Source of the DNA: JAVZJR01 sp964435235
GTDB lineage: Archaea; Micrarchaeota; Micrarchaeia; Anstonellales; Bilamarchaeaceae
Assembly: GCA_964435235.1 (NCBI GenBank)
Contig: CAYSXZ010000059.1
Span: 1 to 25,314 of the forward strand
Reading direction: 5' to 3'
DNA length: 25,314 bases
Shown: one piece after another, positions 6,773-14,339 of the stretch
How the letters are laid out: the number at the start of each line of letters is the position of its first letter
Position numbering within the stretch: the stretch's first letter is position 1
Translations under genes and position numbers: made by a program
Notes under the pieces: generated by a model
The model's input: the letters and a program-made list of their open reading frames with translations, nothing else
What the model was told of the DNA's origin: nothing
The model's database searches: none

Positions 6773-8176
6773 ATGGATTCTATAACTAAAATTATTATAG
6801 TGGTGTTGGCGCTGGTAGTTCTCGCTTTATTCGGACTTTTTTCCGGTGTGTTAACCCTACCGAGCCAACAAGAAGGAAAAGGAGGAACAACAATCGAGCA
6901 GCCGAGCAGCAGCAGATTTGCGAGCGCGATAGAGAGAAATCAGACGATTACTGCTGACGGTAAACCGATCGGCGAACTTGTCAGACTTCCTGGAGAATGC
7001 GGCTATGTTTATGTGCAGTGCGGCGTTGAATGTAAGCCGTGTGAGGAAGAATGTAAGAAAGAATGCGTAGAGACGAACGGCCTTTGCGGCTATGGGCCAG
7101 ACTATGCAACGAAGGAAACCCTAACTGCACTACACACAAACAAGCAACTTCTTGCAGCTGCCCGCTATTATGGAGAGTGCTGCGAAGGAGACGTATGCAT
7201 AAATGGACGCTGTGTTCCAGAGGAACGGTGCGTCAACCCAGGTGGTCTTTGCGGATACGGACCAAGTGAAGCAATGCCCTTAACCCATCTCAAAAACCAA
7301 GCTCCAGCGTACTACGGCGAATGCTGCGAGCCATACGAATGCGTTAACGGAGTATGTACCGAACGAGAAGAATGCAGGAAAGAAGGAGAGAGATGTGGTG
7401 TAGTCCAGCAAGGAGGGGCAGTTGGTGCTCCAACCAGCGGCCAAACAATTGATTATGGAGAATGCTGCGAAGGGCTTGTTTGCAGCTCGAATCATGTCTG
7501 CGTGCCTACAACAGAAAACTATTGTACAGACTCTGATGGCGGTATAAACTACAACGTAACCGGAACAGCAGTAGAATACTACAATGGTGTAAAGCAAGAA
7601 AAAACAGATTACTGTGCCCAAAGCATCGGACTTGTAGCATACAACGTTCCGATTCTTGTAGAATTTTACTGCGATGAGAAGGGAAGATTAAGGAATACGA
7701 CATACCAATGCCCAACAGGTTGCGCTAATGGTGCATGCCGTCCAGTTACTTGCTTTGACAGTGATGCTGGTGAAAACTTCTACACCGCCGGATACGCAGA
7801 AGGATACTATAATGGCGAGTATGGAAAATGGTACGACGAATGTGAGAAGGGAATTGCGATAGAATACTACTGCGAAAATAATGAAGTGAAAAGGTCAAGA
7901 CGAACGTGCGAGTATGGTTGCGAGGGTAACAACGCATGCATGAGAAGACCAGCACGCACTTGTAGTGAAACAGACGACGGAAGAGATTACTACACAGTTG
8001 GAACAACTACTGGTTATTTCGACGAGGTTTACGGGAACTACACAGACAACTGCTTAAATGAGTACACTTTGATAGAATACTACTGTTCAGGAACACAGGT
8101 TGCTGCAGAGCAAGTTCCCTGCCCAAGCCAGGAGTGCTCTAACGGTAGATGCGTACGGGTTGGTGCTGCAGGATAA
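6773..8176 (+). CDS. Membrane-anchored Cys-rich repeat protein
   Basis: This 467-residue protein begins with an uncleaved-looking membrane segment (about 7-28, IIIVVLALVVLALFGLFSG), followed by a flexible linker. Three repeats of one type then occur, with LCGYGP or similar, YYGECCEG and VCxNGxCV. Three of a second type follow (about 270-460), each with C-x-D-S/T-D-x-G, a central YYNG/YFDE, EYYC/EFYC and a closing CxNGxC. The many Cys suggest disulfide-stabilised extracellular modules on a membrane stalk. The start is uncertain: an ATG at 6707 would add 22 residues. I prefer 6773 because the hydrophobic anchor then starts the protein and TTTTTAA lies about 26 bases upstream. The 6707 start has a TATA box (6680-6688) only about 23 bases away. 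The partner or ligand is unknown. The Cys-rich repeats recall those of the large surface protein at 655. Confidence 0.8.
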   Translation: MDSITKIIIVVLALVVLALFGLFSGVLTLPSQQEGKGGTTIEQPSSSRFASAIERNQTITADGKPIGELVRLPGECGYVYVQCGVECKPCEEECKKECVETNGLCGYGPDYATKETLTALHTNKQLLAAARYYGECCEGDVCINGRCVPEERCVNPGGLCGYGPSEAMPLTHLKNQAPAYYGECCEPYECVNGVCTEREECRKEGERCGVVQQGGAVGAPTSGQTIDYGECCEGLVCSSNHVCVPTTENYCTDSDGGINYNVTGTAVEYYNGVKQEKTDYCAQSIGLVAYNVPILVEFYCDEKGRLRNTTYQCPTGCANGACRPVTCFDSDAGENFYTAGYAEGYYNGEYGKWYDECEKGIAIEYYCENNEVKRSRRTCEYGCEGNNACMRRPARTCSETDDGRDYYTVGTTTGYFDEVYGNYTDNCLNEYTLIEYYCSGTQVAAEQVPCPSQECSNGRCVRVGAAG

Positions 8177-8201
8177 AGTTTTTTATTTTTTTGTTCTTTT
8201 T
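8177..8201 (+). terminator. Oligo-T terminator after the Cys-rich protein gene
   Basis: Directly after the TAA stop come runs of T on the plus strand (TTTTTTATTTTTTTG). This matches the oligo-T termination signals of archaea and separates this gene from the rubrerythrin promoter. Confidence 0.5.
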
Positions 8202-8203
8202 AC

Positions 8204-8233
8204 GCTTTTTATAGATCTTATGCTTTTTATAGA
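8204..8233 (+). promoter_or_regulatory. Duplicated TATA element before the rubrerythrin operon
   Basis: The 12-base sequence GCTTTTTATAGA occurs twice in direct orientation, at 8204-8215 and 8222-8233, 18 bases apart. Each copy contains a TATA-like core. The distal or the proximal copy could serve the ATG at 8257, and the pair may give two transcription starts or one TATA plus one regulatory copy. Confidence 0.5.
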
Positions 8234-8256
8234 AGCTATAATCTTTGGTGTTGAAT

Positions 8257-8841
8257 ATGAAAGAGACAATAAATAATTTGACAAAGGCATTTATTGGTGA
8301 AAGTCAGGCGAGAAATAGATATACCTTTTACTCCAAAATTGCGAGAAAAGAAGGATACGAACAGATTGCTGAAATATTTCTTATTACGGCGGAGAATGAA
8401 AAGGAGCATGCCAGTTGGCTGTTTAAGTTAATCAATGAGTTGAAAAAGAGGAGCAATGAAAAACTGGACGAAATAAAGGTTGAGGCCGTTGCTCCTACAA
8501 TTCTTGGCAATACTGCTGAAAATTTGAAAGCAGCGATTGCTGGAGAGAATTATGAGTACACAAAGATGTATCCTGAATTTGCTGACATTGCTGAAAAAGA
8601 GGGATTTCCTGAAATTGCTAAGAGATTAAGGGCTATTGCTGTAGCTGAGAAACATCATGAAGAGAGATACAAAAAGCTTTTGAAAGAGGTTGAAGCCGGA
8701 ACAGTATTCAAAAAAGAGAAAGAAGTTTGGTGGGTTTGTAGAGAATGCGGGTATGTTCATTTTGGAAAAGAGCCGCCTGAAAAATGTCCGTCTTGTGACC
8801 ATGAAAGAGGCTTTTATCAGGTTAAATGCGAAGAATATTGA
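8257..8841 (+). CDS. rbr: Rubrerythrin
   Basis: This 194-residue protein is a classical rubrerythrin. It uses electrons from a rubredoxin-type donor to reduce hydrogen peroxide to water in the cytoplasm. The diiron ligands expected for a four-helix-bundle domain are visible: Glu15 (GES), Glu48-x-x-His51, Glu97 (AGENYE) and Glu131-x-x-His134. The C-terminal rubredoxin-like knuckle has Cys161-x2-Cys164 and Cys177-x2-Cys180. Length and order are normal for the family. I chose the ATG at 8257 because GGTG (8247-8250) lies six bases upstream; the TTG and GTG codons further upstream are less likely. The gene is followed after only 15 bases by superoxide reductase, so the two almost certainly form an operon. 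SOR would turn superoxide into peroxide, and rubrerythrin would remove the peroxide. Confidence 0.96.
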   Translation: MKETINNLTKAFIGESQARNRYTFYSKIARKEGYEQIAEIFLITAENEKEHASWLFKLINELKKRSNEKLDEIKVEAVAPTILGNTAENLKAAIAGENYEYTKMYPEFADIAEKEGFPEIAKRLRAIAVAEKHHEERYKKLLKEVEAGTVFKKEKEVWWVCRECGYVHFGKEPPEKCPSCDHERGFYQVKCEEY

Positions 8842-8856
8842 ATAAGAAGTGATAAA

Positions 8857-9231
8857 ATGACGGTCAAAAAACAAATATATAAGTGCAATGTATGCGGGAA
8901 TATAGTTGAAGTCGTACACGCGAGCGTAGGTCAACTTGTCTGTTGCGGACAACCAATGGAACTGCTTAAAGAGAAAACAGAGGATGTAGGAAAAGAAAAA
9001 CATGTGCCGGTGATCGAAAAAACCAAAAGCGGAGTAAAAGTAAAAATAGGTTCCATACCGCACCCGATGGAAGAAAAGCATTATATAGAATGGATAGAAA
9101 TAATCGCAGATGATGCGGCTTATCGAAAATTCCTAAAACCAGGAGATAAACCAGAAGCGGAATTTTGTATAAAGGCGGAGAGTATAACGGCACGAGAGTA
9201 TTGCAATATCCATGGTTTGTGGAGAGCGTGA
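8857..9231 (+). CDS. dfx: Desulfoferrodoxin (2Fe superoxide reductase)
   Basis: This 124-residue protein reduces superoxide to hydrogen peroxide without making oxygen, a reaction typical of anaerobes. The N-terminal desulforedoxin-like centre I has all four ligands, Cys10-x2-Cys13 and the pair Cys29-Cys30. The catalytic centre II has the conserved EKHVP motif (Glu47, Lys48, His49), His69 and His75 (HPMEEKHYIEWIE), Cys116 and His119. All residues needed for the 2Fe-type enzyme are therefore present. An SD-like AGTGAT lies just before the ATG. It is the second gene of the operon with rubrerythrin. It ends two bases before the end of the convergent PIN-domain gene. Confidence 0.96.
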   Translation: MTVKKQIYKCNVCGNIVEVVHASVGQLVCCGQPMELLKEKTEDVGKEKHVPVIEKTKSGVKVKIGSIPHPMEEKHYIEWIEIIADDAAYRKFLKPGDKPEAEFCIKAESITAREYCNIHGLWRA

Positions 9232-9233
9232 CC

Positions 9234-9821
9234 CTAAGCTGCGCTCTTAACTATAATGTTGTCCATTTGACGAAGAAGATTGTAGATATCGCTGTCTTCG
9301 CTAAGAACTGTAATTGTATCGTAAAGTCCTTTTAGGGTATTAACGACCAACGCTACTATAGACGCATCTCCTTTACCAAGACGACTATTATTATTCCCAG
9401 AATTCTCCTTCATAATATTCGAGAAGGTCGCGTGTTCTTCTGGAGAGACGTCCACTCTTTCCTTTGCAACAGTACCGTAGTTTATAGCACGATAGAGTTC
9501 TGCTATGTCCTCCTTTTTTACATCACCTTTGCTTTTCGCATTCCTTTGCAACTCTTCCACAACCTGCTCTGTTATAATAACGTCGCCTTTTTCGGCCAAC
9601 TCTTTCAACGACCTATAGAGGCCGTAAGAAGATTTCGCAAGCCTTATGAGATAGCATGTGTCAAGAACAAAAACCTTGTTCGTTTTCTCGTTGTTTGTTA
9701 CTCCGATCTGCGCGAGCGGTTCTATAAGAGGCGACATCGGAAGCTTCGCTGGACCTTTGTCTGCATTTACCCTTCCTTCTTCGCGAAGCACCGTCCTATA
9801 GGCAAGATTTTTGTTATTCAT
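9234..9821 (-). CDS. PIN-domain protein (probable ribonuclease)
   Basis: This 195-residue protein has a PIN-type nuclease domain from about residue 48. The expected acidic active site is visible: Asp54 in VFVLDTCYLIRL, Glu89 in ITEQVVEELQ, Asp152 in GKGDASIVAL, and Asp176/Asp178 in SEDSDIYNLL. The first about 45 residues are a basic, low-complexity extension. PIN domains usually cut RNA, as VapC toxins, rRNA-processing Nob1/Fcf1-like proteins or decay factors. At 195 residues it is longer than a typical VapC, and no antitoxin gene lies beside it. I chose the ATG at 9821 because TTTATAAATAA on the minus strand (9851-9841) is about 25 bases upstream, giving a leaderless mRNA. It is divergent from an RNA ligase gene. 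Confidence 0.85.
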   Translation of the reverse strand: MNNKNLAYRTVLREEGRVNADKGPAKLPMSPLIEPLAQIGVTNNEKTNKVFVLDTCYLIRLAKSSYGLYRSLKELAEKGDVIITEQVVEELQRNAKSKGDVKKEDIAELYRAINYGTVAKERVDVSPEEHATFSNIMKENSGNNNSRLGKGDASIVALVVNTLKGLYDTITVLSEDSDIYNLLRQMDNIIVKSAA

Positions 9822-9840
9822 GATATAATTATGTGTAAAA

Positions 9841-9940
9841 TTATTTATAAACCTATGCTTCCATAAAAAGAAACACGTATATCCAGACTGAAACGCGCTG
9901 CTGGTTTTAAAATAATTTCCAAACAATAGTAAATGGAGGT
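9841..9940. promoter_or_regulatory. Divergent control region between the PIN and RNA ligase genes
   Basis: The minus-strand TATA box (TTTATAAATAA, 9851-9841) serves the PIN gene. On the plus strand GGTTTTAAAATAA (about 9903-9914) is a TATA-like box. GGAGGT at 9935-9940, five bases before the ATG at 9946, is a near-perfect SD sequence. The two genes thus share about 124 bases but differ in translation mode, leaderless versus SD-led. Confidence 0.55.
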
Positions 9941-9945
9941 TAAGT

Positions 9946-10644
9946 ATGGAAATTATTAAATATCATCAAAAATCCATCAAATACCCCAAGCCTGGCAGAT
10001 TTCCTATTGGAGATGGAAAAAGAAAGAAAAATATGCTTACTAAGAAGCAGGTCTCCCGCCTGTTAGAAGGGAGAGTCGTCATTGAAGAGAAATTAGATGG
10101 AAGATCATCATCATTCGAAAATGATAGATATATTGTATTTGCAGAGGATATGAAGAGACAGCATTCCATATTCTATATCCTTCCAGGGAGATATGCAGTA
10201 TTTGACATCTTCGACAAAAAGAGAAATGTCTTTTTATATTCTGAAGAGAAGATCGAACTAGCGAAAGCATTGAGAGAGGGAAAGATAAGGATAGATGGCG
10301 TAGAGCCGATATTGTTCTTTCCAGTTCCTCAGATAGAAAAAGGCATGTTTAGTTTGGAGGAATTGCCAAAAATGCTTGGCCTTTCTGCGTACGCACATAA
10401 CAAAAAAACAACGGAACGAACGTATATGGAAGGGATAGTTGTAAAGCCGGACAGAGACCTCTTCCTGGAAGAGTTTCTAAGCGGAAAACTTGTAAGGGAG
10501 GAATTCGAGGAAGGAATAAAGATGAATTATTTAAGGTTGCTACCGCAGTATAATATCATAAATCCGTCTGTTGATGTTGTGGTTTATCTGCAACAAGAAC
10601 GCTTGAGACCTTCTAAGATTCCACCTGGACTACGCGTAGAGTAA
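9946..10644 (+). CDS. RNA ligase family protein (nucleotidyltransferase superfamily)
   Basis: This 232-residue protein has the motifs of ATP-dependent RNA ligases of the Rnl2/DRB0094-like type. Motif I is EEKLDG with Lys49 as the expected AMP-accepting residue. A motif III-like YAVFDIF lies at 83-89, motif IV is MEGIVVKP (161-168), and a motif V-like GKLVREEF (180-187) follows. Such enzymes activate themselves with ATP, transfer AMP to an RNA 5' phosphate and seal nicks or breaks. The protein is at the short end of the family, so it probably has just the catalytic domain. The strong SD fixes the start. The gene is divergent from a PIN-domain nuclease, which suggests but does not prove a cut-and-reseal function such as RNA repair or processing. 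Cytoplasmic. Confidence 0.85.
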   Translation: MEIIKYHQKSIKYPKPGRFPIGDGKRKKNMLTKKQVSRLLEGRVVIEEKLDGRSSSFENDRYIVFAEDMKRQHSIFYILPGRYAVFDIFDKKRNVFLYSEEKIELAKALREGKIRIDGVEPILFFPVPQIEKGMFSLEELPKMLGLSAYAHNKKTTERTYMEGIVVKPDRDLFLEEFLSGKLVREEFEEGIKMNYLRLLPQYNIINPSVDVVVYLQQERLRPSKIPPGLRVE

Positions 10645-10975
10645 ATAAAGGTACGACTCGCACTATTTTCCAGATGTACTCTGTTGAATAATTCTTTTAA
10701 AAGCCTACTGTTGATCATTGAAGAAGGAAGCAATTATAATCGATAATATCAATCCGGGCCTCGACCTTACTCTGTAGGTTTCGATGAAGTCAAGCAGCTT
10801 ATCGTAGAGCTTCGTCCCTCTCAATACTTCAATAGGCTTGCAGGGTATCTCTTTCATTCTTTCACACGTCAAAATAACGGTCATTTCAGCAGGAGTACGC
10901 AGCCCACCTTATTTCCTAATTTGTACTAATGGAAAAAAGCAAAATATTATAAATTTGTATTTTAGGAATAGGAAT
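10645..10975. other. Gap between RNA ligase and second ATPase
   Basis: About 330 bases lie here without a confident gene. A short minus-strand frame (10717-10884) is the only coding candidate. Near the right end ATATTATAAATT (about 10944-10955) is a TATA box placed about 27 bases before the ATG of the ATPase at 10976. I see no repeats, tRNA or strong hairpin in the rest. Confidence 0.5.
10717..10884 (-). CDS. Possible small or remnant gene, 55 codons
   Basis: An open frame from ATG at 10884 to TGA at 10717-10719 encodes about 55 residues, with a mix of charged and hydrophobic residues that looks protein-like (for example TKLYDKLLDFIETYRVRS). There is no good SD or TATA sequence at the right distance. 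I do not recognise it; it may be the remnant of a larger gene or chance. Confidence 0.2.
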
Positions 10976-12244
10976 ATGAACGAAAAACTTGTAGAAGCAC
11001 TGAAAAGATGGACAGGTACGCTTAGCGGATTTAAAGCTATAGAGAGGGAGGAAATAAAGAGAGCGGAAGAGTTTCTCATGCCAGGAAAGGTGCTTTTCGT
11101 AACAGGAATCCGTCGTGCTGGCAAAAGTTATCTTGCGAAAATGCTCTCGAAACACAGCACTATCTTTGTAAACGGAGAGGATCCAGTGATAAAGGCCTCT
11201 ACCCCGCAAGATATATTAGAAGCTACCATTCACATCTGCGAACAAAGCAGGCCAAAGCTTATTTTCATCTATGAAGCACAGAATATAACTGATTTTCAAG
11301 TGCTCGTCAGAAATCTGCTTGACTACTTCAATGTGCCAATAATCGTGACAGGCTCCTCTTCTGCGATTTTGAAAGAGGAGATGTCCTCCCAACTGTCCGG
11401 CAGATATCTTTCGTTAGAGCTTTTTCCGCTTTCATTTAGGGATTACCTTCATTTCAGAGGTGTAGAGGCCCCCTCATTCCTTACAGAGGAAAAGGCAACC
11501 GCGTACTTAGAATCATTCATGGGATATGGTTCTTTTCCAGAAGTTGTGCTCAACATGGAAAGGGCAAATGATTTGCTACTTTCTTATTTCTCTACAATCG
11601 TAGTGAAAGACGTAAAGGAGAGGTACAACGTTAGGGAAGGACAGAAGCTCGAGTTGTTCGCAAGGATTCTTGCTGAAAATCCATCAACTCTTTTGTCTAT
11701 TAGGAGAATCGGTAGGAATATCGGAATAAGCGCAGCGACAGCAGAGAAATTTGCTTCGTATTTTGAGGAGGTTTATTTCGTAACTCAGATCCAAAAATGT
11801 TCGCCAAAAACGTATGAACCAATTAAAAGCATGAAAAAGGTTTACCTCTCTGACACGGGTTTCCATACTATATTCTATGCAGGAAGAGGAGAGAAAAGAA
11901 CGAGGATAATGGAAAATACAGTTGCGATAGAACTCTTCAGGCGCTATGGTCGCAACAACATCTTTTATTACTCAACCCCTGATGGTTATGAAGTAGATTT
12001 TCTTGTTAGGGAAAAAAACAGGATTACGCAGATGATACAGGTTGCCTATGATCTTGAGGACGAGAAAAAGACGAAGCGAGAGCTGCGCGCGCTTACAAAA
12101 GCTGCTGGAAGATTCAAAGATGCAAGCCTCCTCGTTATAACAATGGATAAGGAGGGAACGGAAAGATTTGGAGATGTAGAAATTAAATTCGTCAAACTTT
12201 GGAAATGGCTACTTTATGGATTTTCGAGTGAGAAAATGCTCTAG
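10976..12244 (+). CDS. AAA_14-type ATPase with altered Walker B
   Basis: This 422-residue ATPase is of the same type as the one at 4842. Walker A is GIRRAGKSY (44-52). The family signature TGSSSAILKEEMSSQLSGR and the FPLSFRDYLHF segment follow. The C-terminal nuclease-like part has MENTVAIELFRRYG, YEVDFLV and IQVAYDLE. At the Walker B position, where relatives have hhhhDE, it reads LIFIYEAQ: Tyr99 replaces the Mg-coordinating Asp, while Glu100 is kept. Codon TAT at 11270-11272 differs from GAT by one base. ATP hydrolysis may therefore be impaired, or this is a sequencing difference. I chose the ATG at 10976 because a TATA box is centred about 27 bases upstream and an AGGAATAGGAA purine run precedes it. 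A longer frame from 10838 is unlikely to be used. Role unknown. Confidence 0.88.
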   Translation: MNEKLVEALKRWTGTLSGFKAIEREEIKRAEEFLMPGKVLFVTGIRRAGKSYLAKMLSKHSTIFVNGEDPVIKASTPQDILEATIHICEQSRPKLIFIYEAQNITDFQVLVRNLLDYFNVPIIVTGSSSAILKEEMSSQLSGRYLSLELFPLSFRDYLHFRGVEAPSFLTEEKATAYLESFMGYGSFPEVVLNMERANDLLLSYFSTIVVKDVKERYNVREGQKLELFARILAENPSTLLSIRRIGRNIGISAATAEKFASYFEEVYFVTQIQKCSPKTYEPIKSMKKVYLSDTGFHTIFYAGRGEKRTRIMENTVAIELFRRYGRNNIFYYSTPDGYEVDFLVREKNRITQMIQVAYDLEDEKKTKRELRALTKAAGRFKDASLLVITMDKEGTERFGDVEIKFVKLWKWLLYGFSSEKML

Positions 12245-12406
12245 ATCTGAAAAAAGAAAGAGCTTTGCTGAGAACTTGCTTACTCATACGGATTTTCTGG
12301 CTAACATGTGTATAGTAATGTTTTTAAATGTTTTGCTTAATTTTGCAAATTTTGCCACTTATATAGGAAATGTTTTGGAATAAAACAAAAAGATTCTATT
12401 ACTCGT

Positions 12407-13099
12407 CTACATTATCCCCAATCTCCTCAGTCTCTCCAGAACAGCAGGATATCTTATCAGATACTCCTCCTCAAGCTGCGCAGGAAGGGTTGGGTCTATT
12501 TTCTCAAGCCGTTTCTTAACATACTCGTTATGCTCAAATGTCATTATGGCAGGGTGGCAGGAAACTCCATTCGCAATCAGATTTTCAAGCGCTTTGAACT
12601 GAAGTTCATACGCGTCTGGTTTTGCACCGGTGAGCTTTGAAAATTCCTCAGGAGAGGACCCTTTAAGTGATACGCGAACATGAAGATTTTTGTAGGATGC
12701 GAGGTCTTTTGCATAACTCTCATCATATCCAATTAGCGTACCATTCGTTTCAAGAATGAAACGCAGTTCTTGAGGAATATTATCGAGAACTGCAAGGAGA
12801 TGTTCCTTTGTTATAGTAGGCTCATTCCCGCTTATTCTCACCTGTCCTGCGCCCTTCTTTTCTGCTACACTCGAGAGTTTTTCAGCGACCTCTTCAGGAG
12901 AATAGAATTTTCCAATCTTATCAGGTTGATGAACAACGTTCCACGCCCAGCAGAAGGCACATCTCAGGTTGCAGCCGACGCAATCTGCAGTCGCTATCCC
13001 TCCATAGAACCCAGCGTAGCGAAAACGGTAGTATTTGCGTTTGCTGTTCTGTACCACTATCCGCTTCGTCACATCCGCGAGCTCGATAGGATCAAACAT
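12407..13099 (-). CDS. Radical SAM protein
   Basis: This 230-residue protein has the radical SAM cluster motif CNLRCAFC (Cys43, Cys47, Cys50), which binds a [4Fe-4S] cluster that cleaves S-adenosylmethionine. It is preceded by an additional Cys40. ISGNEPTI (90-97) corresponds to the SAM-contacting GGE motif, and FILETNGTLIGYDE and LHVRVSLKG fit later strands of the partial TIM barrel. It is compact and lacks a C-terminal SPASM-type Cys domain. It resembles uncharacterised archaeal radical SAM proteins; the substrate is unknown. AAGGAAT lies upstream of the ATG. It starts 16 bases after the MFS transporter gene on the same strand, so the two are probably co-transcribed. Perhaps the transporter moves a substrate or product of this enzyme. 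Confidence 0.85.
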   Translation of the reverse strand: MFDPIELADVTKRIVVQNSKRKYYRFRYAGFYGGIATADCVGCNLRCAFCWAWNVVHQPDKIGKFYSPEEVAEKLSSVAEKKGAGQVRISGNEPTITKEHLLAVLDNIPQELRFILETNGTLIGYDESYAKDLASYKNLHVRVSLKGSSPEEFSKLTGAKPDAYELQFKALENLIANGVSCHPAIMTFEHNEYVKKRLEKIDPTLPAQLEEEYLIRYPAVLERLRRLGIM

Positions 13100-13115
13100 A
13101 TTAATTCCTTCTCAG

Positions 13116-14231
13116 CTAGCCGCCATTCAAATATCTATCAAACATAATCGCAGAAATACCAAACATAAGTCCTGCAAGAACGAACGGGGCCCAAGAGCCA
13201 ATCACAGTGTATATAATCCCTGCAGAAAACAACACGAAGAATTCTATCACTCTGCCTGGGACATGCAAAAGAGCAACTGCGCTCGAAACGTACTTGGTTT
13301 TATCTACGGTCTTTGAAAGAAGTTCCTCAAAAATGGAAGCAGATATTCCGTAAGAGATTCCTGCAAACACAAGCATCGGTATGAAATATTCTTTAAAAAA
13401 AGGAAGGAGGAAAAACATGGGCACGCCAAGCAATTCTGGAAAGAGTAATTTTCTTTCATCAAGACGCATTTTTGAACCTATGAAACTTCCTATTCCTATA
13501 GAACCGTAGAATAAGGCCATAACGATACCGATGGTTATATAATCTGCACTGAGGTTCAGTTTTGCAAATACCGGTATCGCGAAAAATAGCATAAGGGATG
13601 CCGCAGGAAAGTTCAAACCAAGCGCAAGTCCTATTCTAAAGAATTTCGGCATCTTGATTATATCAAAAATCTTTGAGACATCAACAGAGCGCTTACTTGT
13701 ATCCCTAAGAGCCATTGAGGAGAGAAGGGTAACGAGACCGAGAAGGCAAAGAAGAAGGAAGAAATATTCGAATGAAAAATTCATTATTACAAATGCTGCG
13801 ATTATTATACCAATCATGCCGCCGATCATTCGCACAGCGACCATGGTTGCAGCTTCGATACCCTTATCCTTCTTATTATACATCGCATCCTCAAATATCG
13901 CCGTTCTGTCAACCGCCCAAAAAAACGAGTAGGAGACACCTTCAAACGCCTTCGCAAATGCAAACATCAAAGGACTCGACGCAACCATGTAGATAAGTGA
14001 TGCGATTATTTCCGCAATCCCTTGGAGGGAAAAGAATATCTTGGAACCAAACGTTTCAGAGAATATCGCAGCAACAGTTCTAAGTATTAGCATAAAGAAT
14101 GGAATGACAGAAAGAATGAATCCTATCTCCTCTACGTTTATGCCCTTTTTTATCAGATAGAGTGGGATGGCAAGAGCAAGACCTGCATAGAAAAAAGTAT
14201 TTATGAAGTTTATTGTGCCGATTTTTCTCAT
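13116..14231 (-). CDS. MFS transporter
   Basis: This 371-residue protein is hydrophobic throughout, with about eleven to twelve membrane segments and a charged central loop (about 175-195, RDTSKRSVDVSKIFDIIKMP) between two six-helix halves, as in the major facilitator superfamily. Small conserved loops such as SKMRLDERK and GSKIF fit the fold. It is slightly short for the family (usually about 400 residues). The substrate cannot be told from sequence. The ATG at 14231 lies only 15 bases after the tRNA-Thr gene on the same strand. I find no TATA box at the usual distance, because that stretch is the tRNA's acceptor and T arm. The mRNA may therefore come from read-through of the tRNA transcript, with processing at the tRNA 3' end. 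The radical SAM gene follows. Confidence 0.85.
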   Translation of the reverse strand: MRKIGTINFINTFFYAGLALAIPLYLIKKGINVEEIGFILSVIPFFMLILRTVAAIFSETFGSKIFFSLQGIAEIIASLIYMVASSPLMFAFAKAFEGVSYSFFWAVDRTAIFEDAMYNKKDKGIEAATMVAVRMIGGMIGIIIAAFVIMNFSFEYFFLLLCLLGLVTLLSSMALRDTSKRSVDVSKIFDIIKMPKFFRIGLALGLNFPAASLMLFFAIPVFAKLNLSADYITIGIVMALFYGSIGIGSFIGSKMRLDERKLLFPELLGVPMFFLLPFFKEYFIPMLVFAGISYGISASIFEELLSKTVDKTKYVSSAVALLHVPGRVIEFFVLFSAGIIYTVIGSWAPFVLAGLMFGISAIMFDRYLNGG

Positions 14232-14281
14232 TAAGGTCCCTAAAAAGCCCCAGGAGGGGATTGAACCCCCGACTTCCTGCT

Positions 14282-14296
14282 GTCTTGGTTTTCTCT
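14282..14296 (-). other. tRNA-Thr intron 2 at position 37/38, 15 bases
   Basis: CTTG of the anticodon loop pairs with CAAG in the intron as the four-base central helix. The bulges are TA|A and AC|A, and the anticodon stem CCTGT/GCAGG is the outer helix. Excision gives the loop CTTGTAA. At 15 bases this is close to the smallest size of archaeal tRNA introns, and the inner helix is little more than a loop. Confidence 0.85.
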
Positions 14297-14317
14297 TACA
14301 AGACAGGCGCTCTACCA

Positions 14318-14339
14318 GTACTCGCTTTTTAAATCAGCT
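14318..14339 (-). other. tRNA-Thr intron 1 in the D loop, 22 bases
   Basis: Reading the minus strand, the D-stem strand GCTC pairs with GAGT from the intron's 3' part (four pairs, one G-U). Three-base bulges lie on each side (AG|A and AC|T), with an inner GCT/AGC stem. Cutting after the second base of each bulge removes exactly 14339-14318 and restores a canonical D arm. Confidence 0.75.

Noticed and set aside
9234..9821. VapC toxin of a toxin-antitoxin pair
   Set aside because: The protein is longer than a typical VapC, and no small antitoxin gene adjoins it; the neighbours are SOR and RNA ligase.
10838..10975. Upstream start for the second ATPase
   Set aside because: The added residues do not resemble the other ATPases, and a TATA box sits inside this stretch at the right distance for 10976.
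12770..13147. Plus-strand open frame across the radical SAM gene
   Set aside because: It is the antisense shadow of a gene with clear motifs and has no signal of its own.
14318..14339. D-loop insertion as a sign of a tRNA pseudogene
   Set aside because: All stems are intact and the insert excises at a well-formed bulge-helix-bulge to give a normal D arm.
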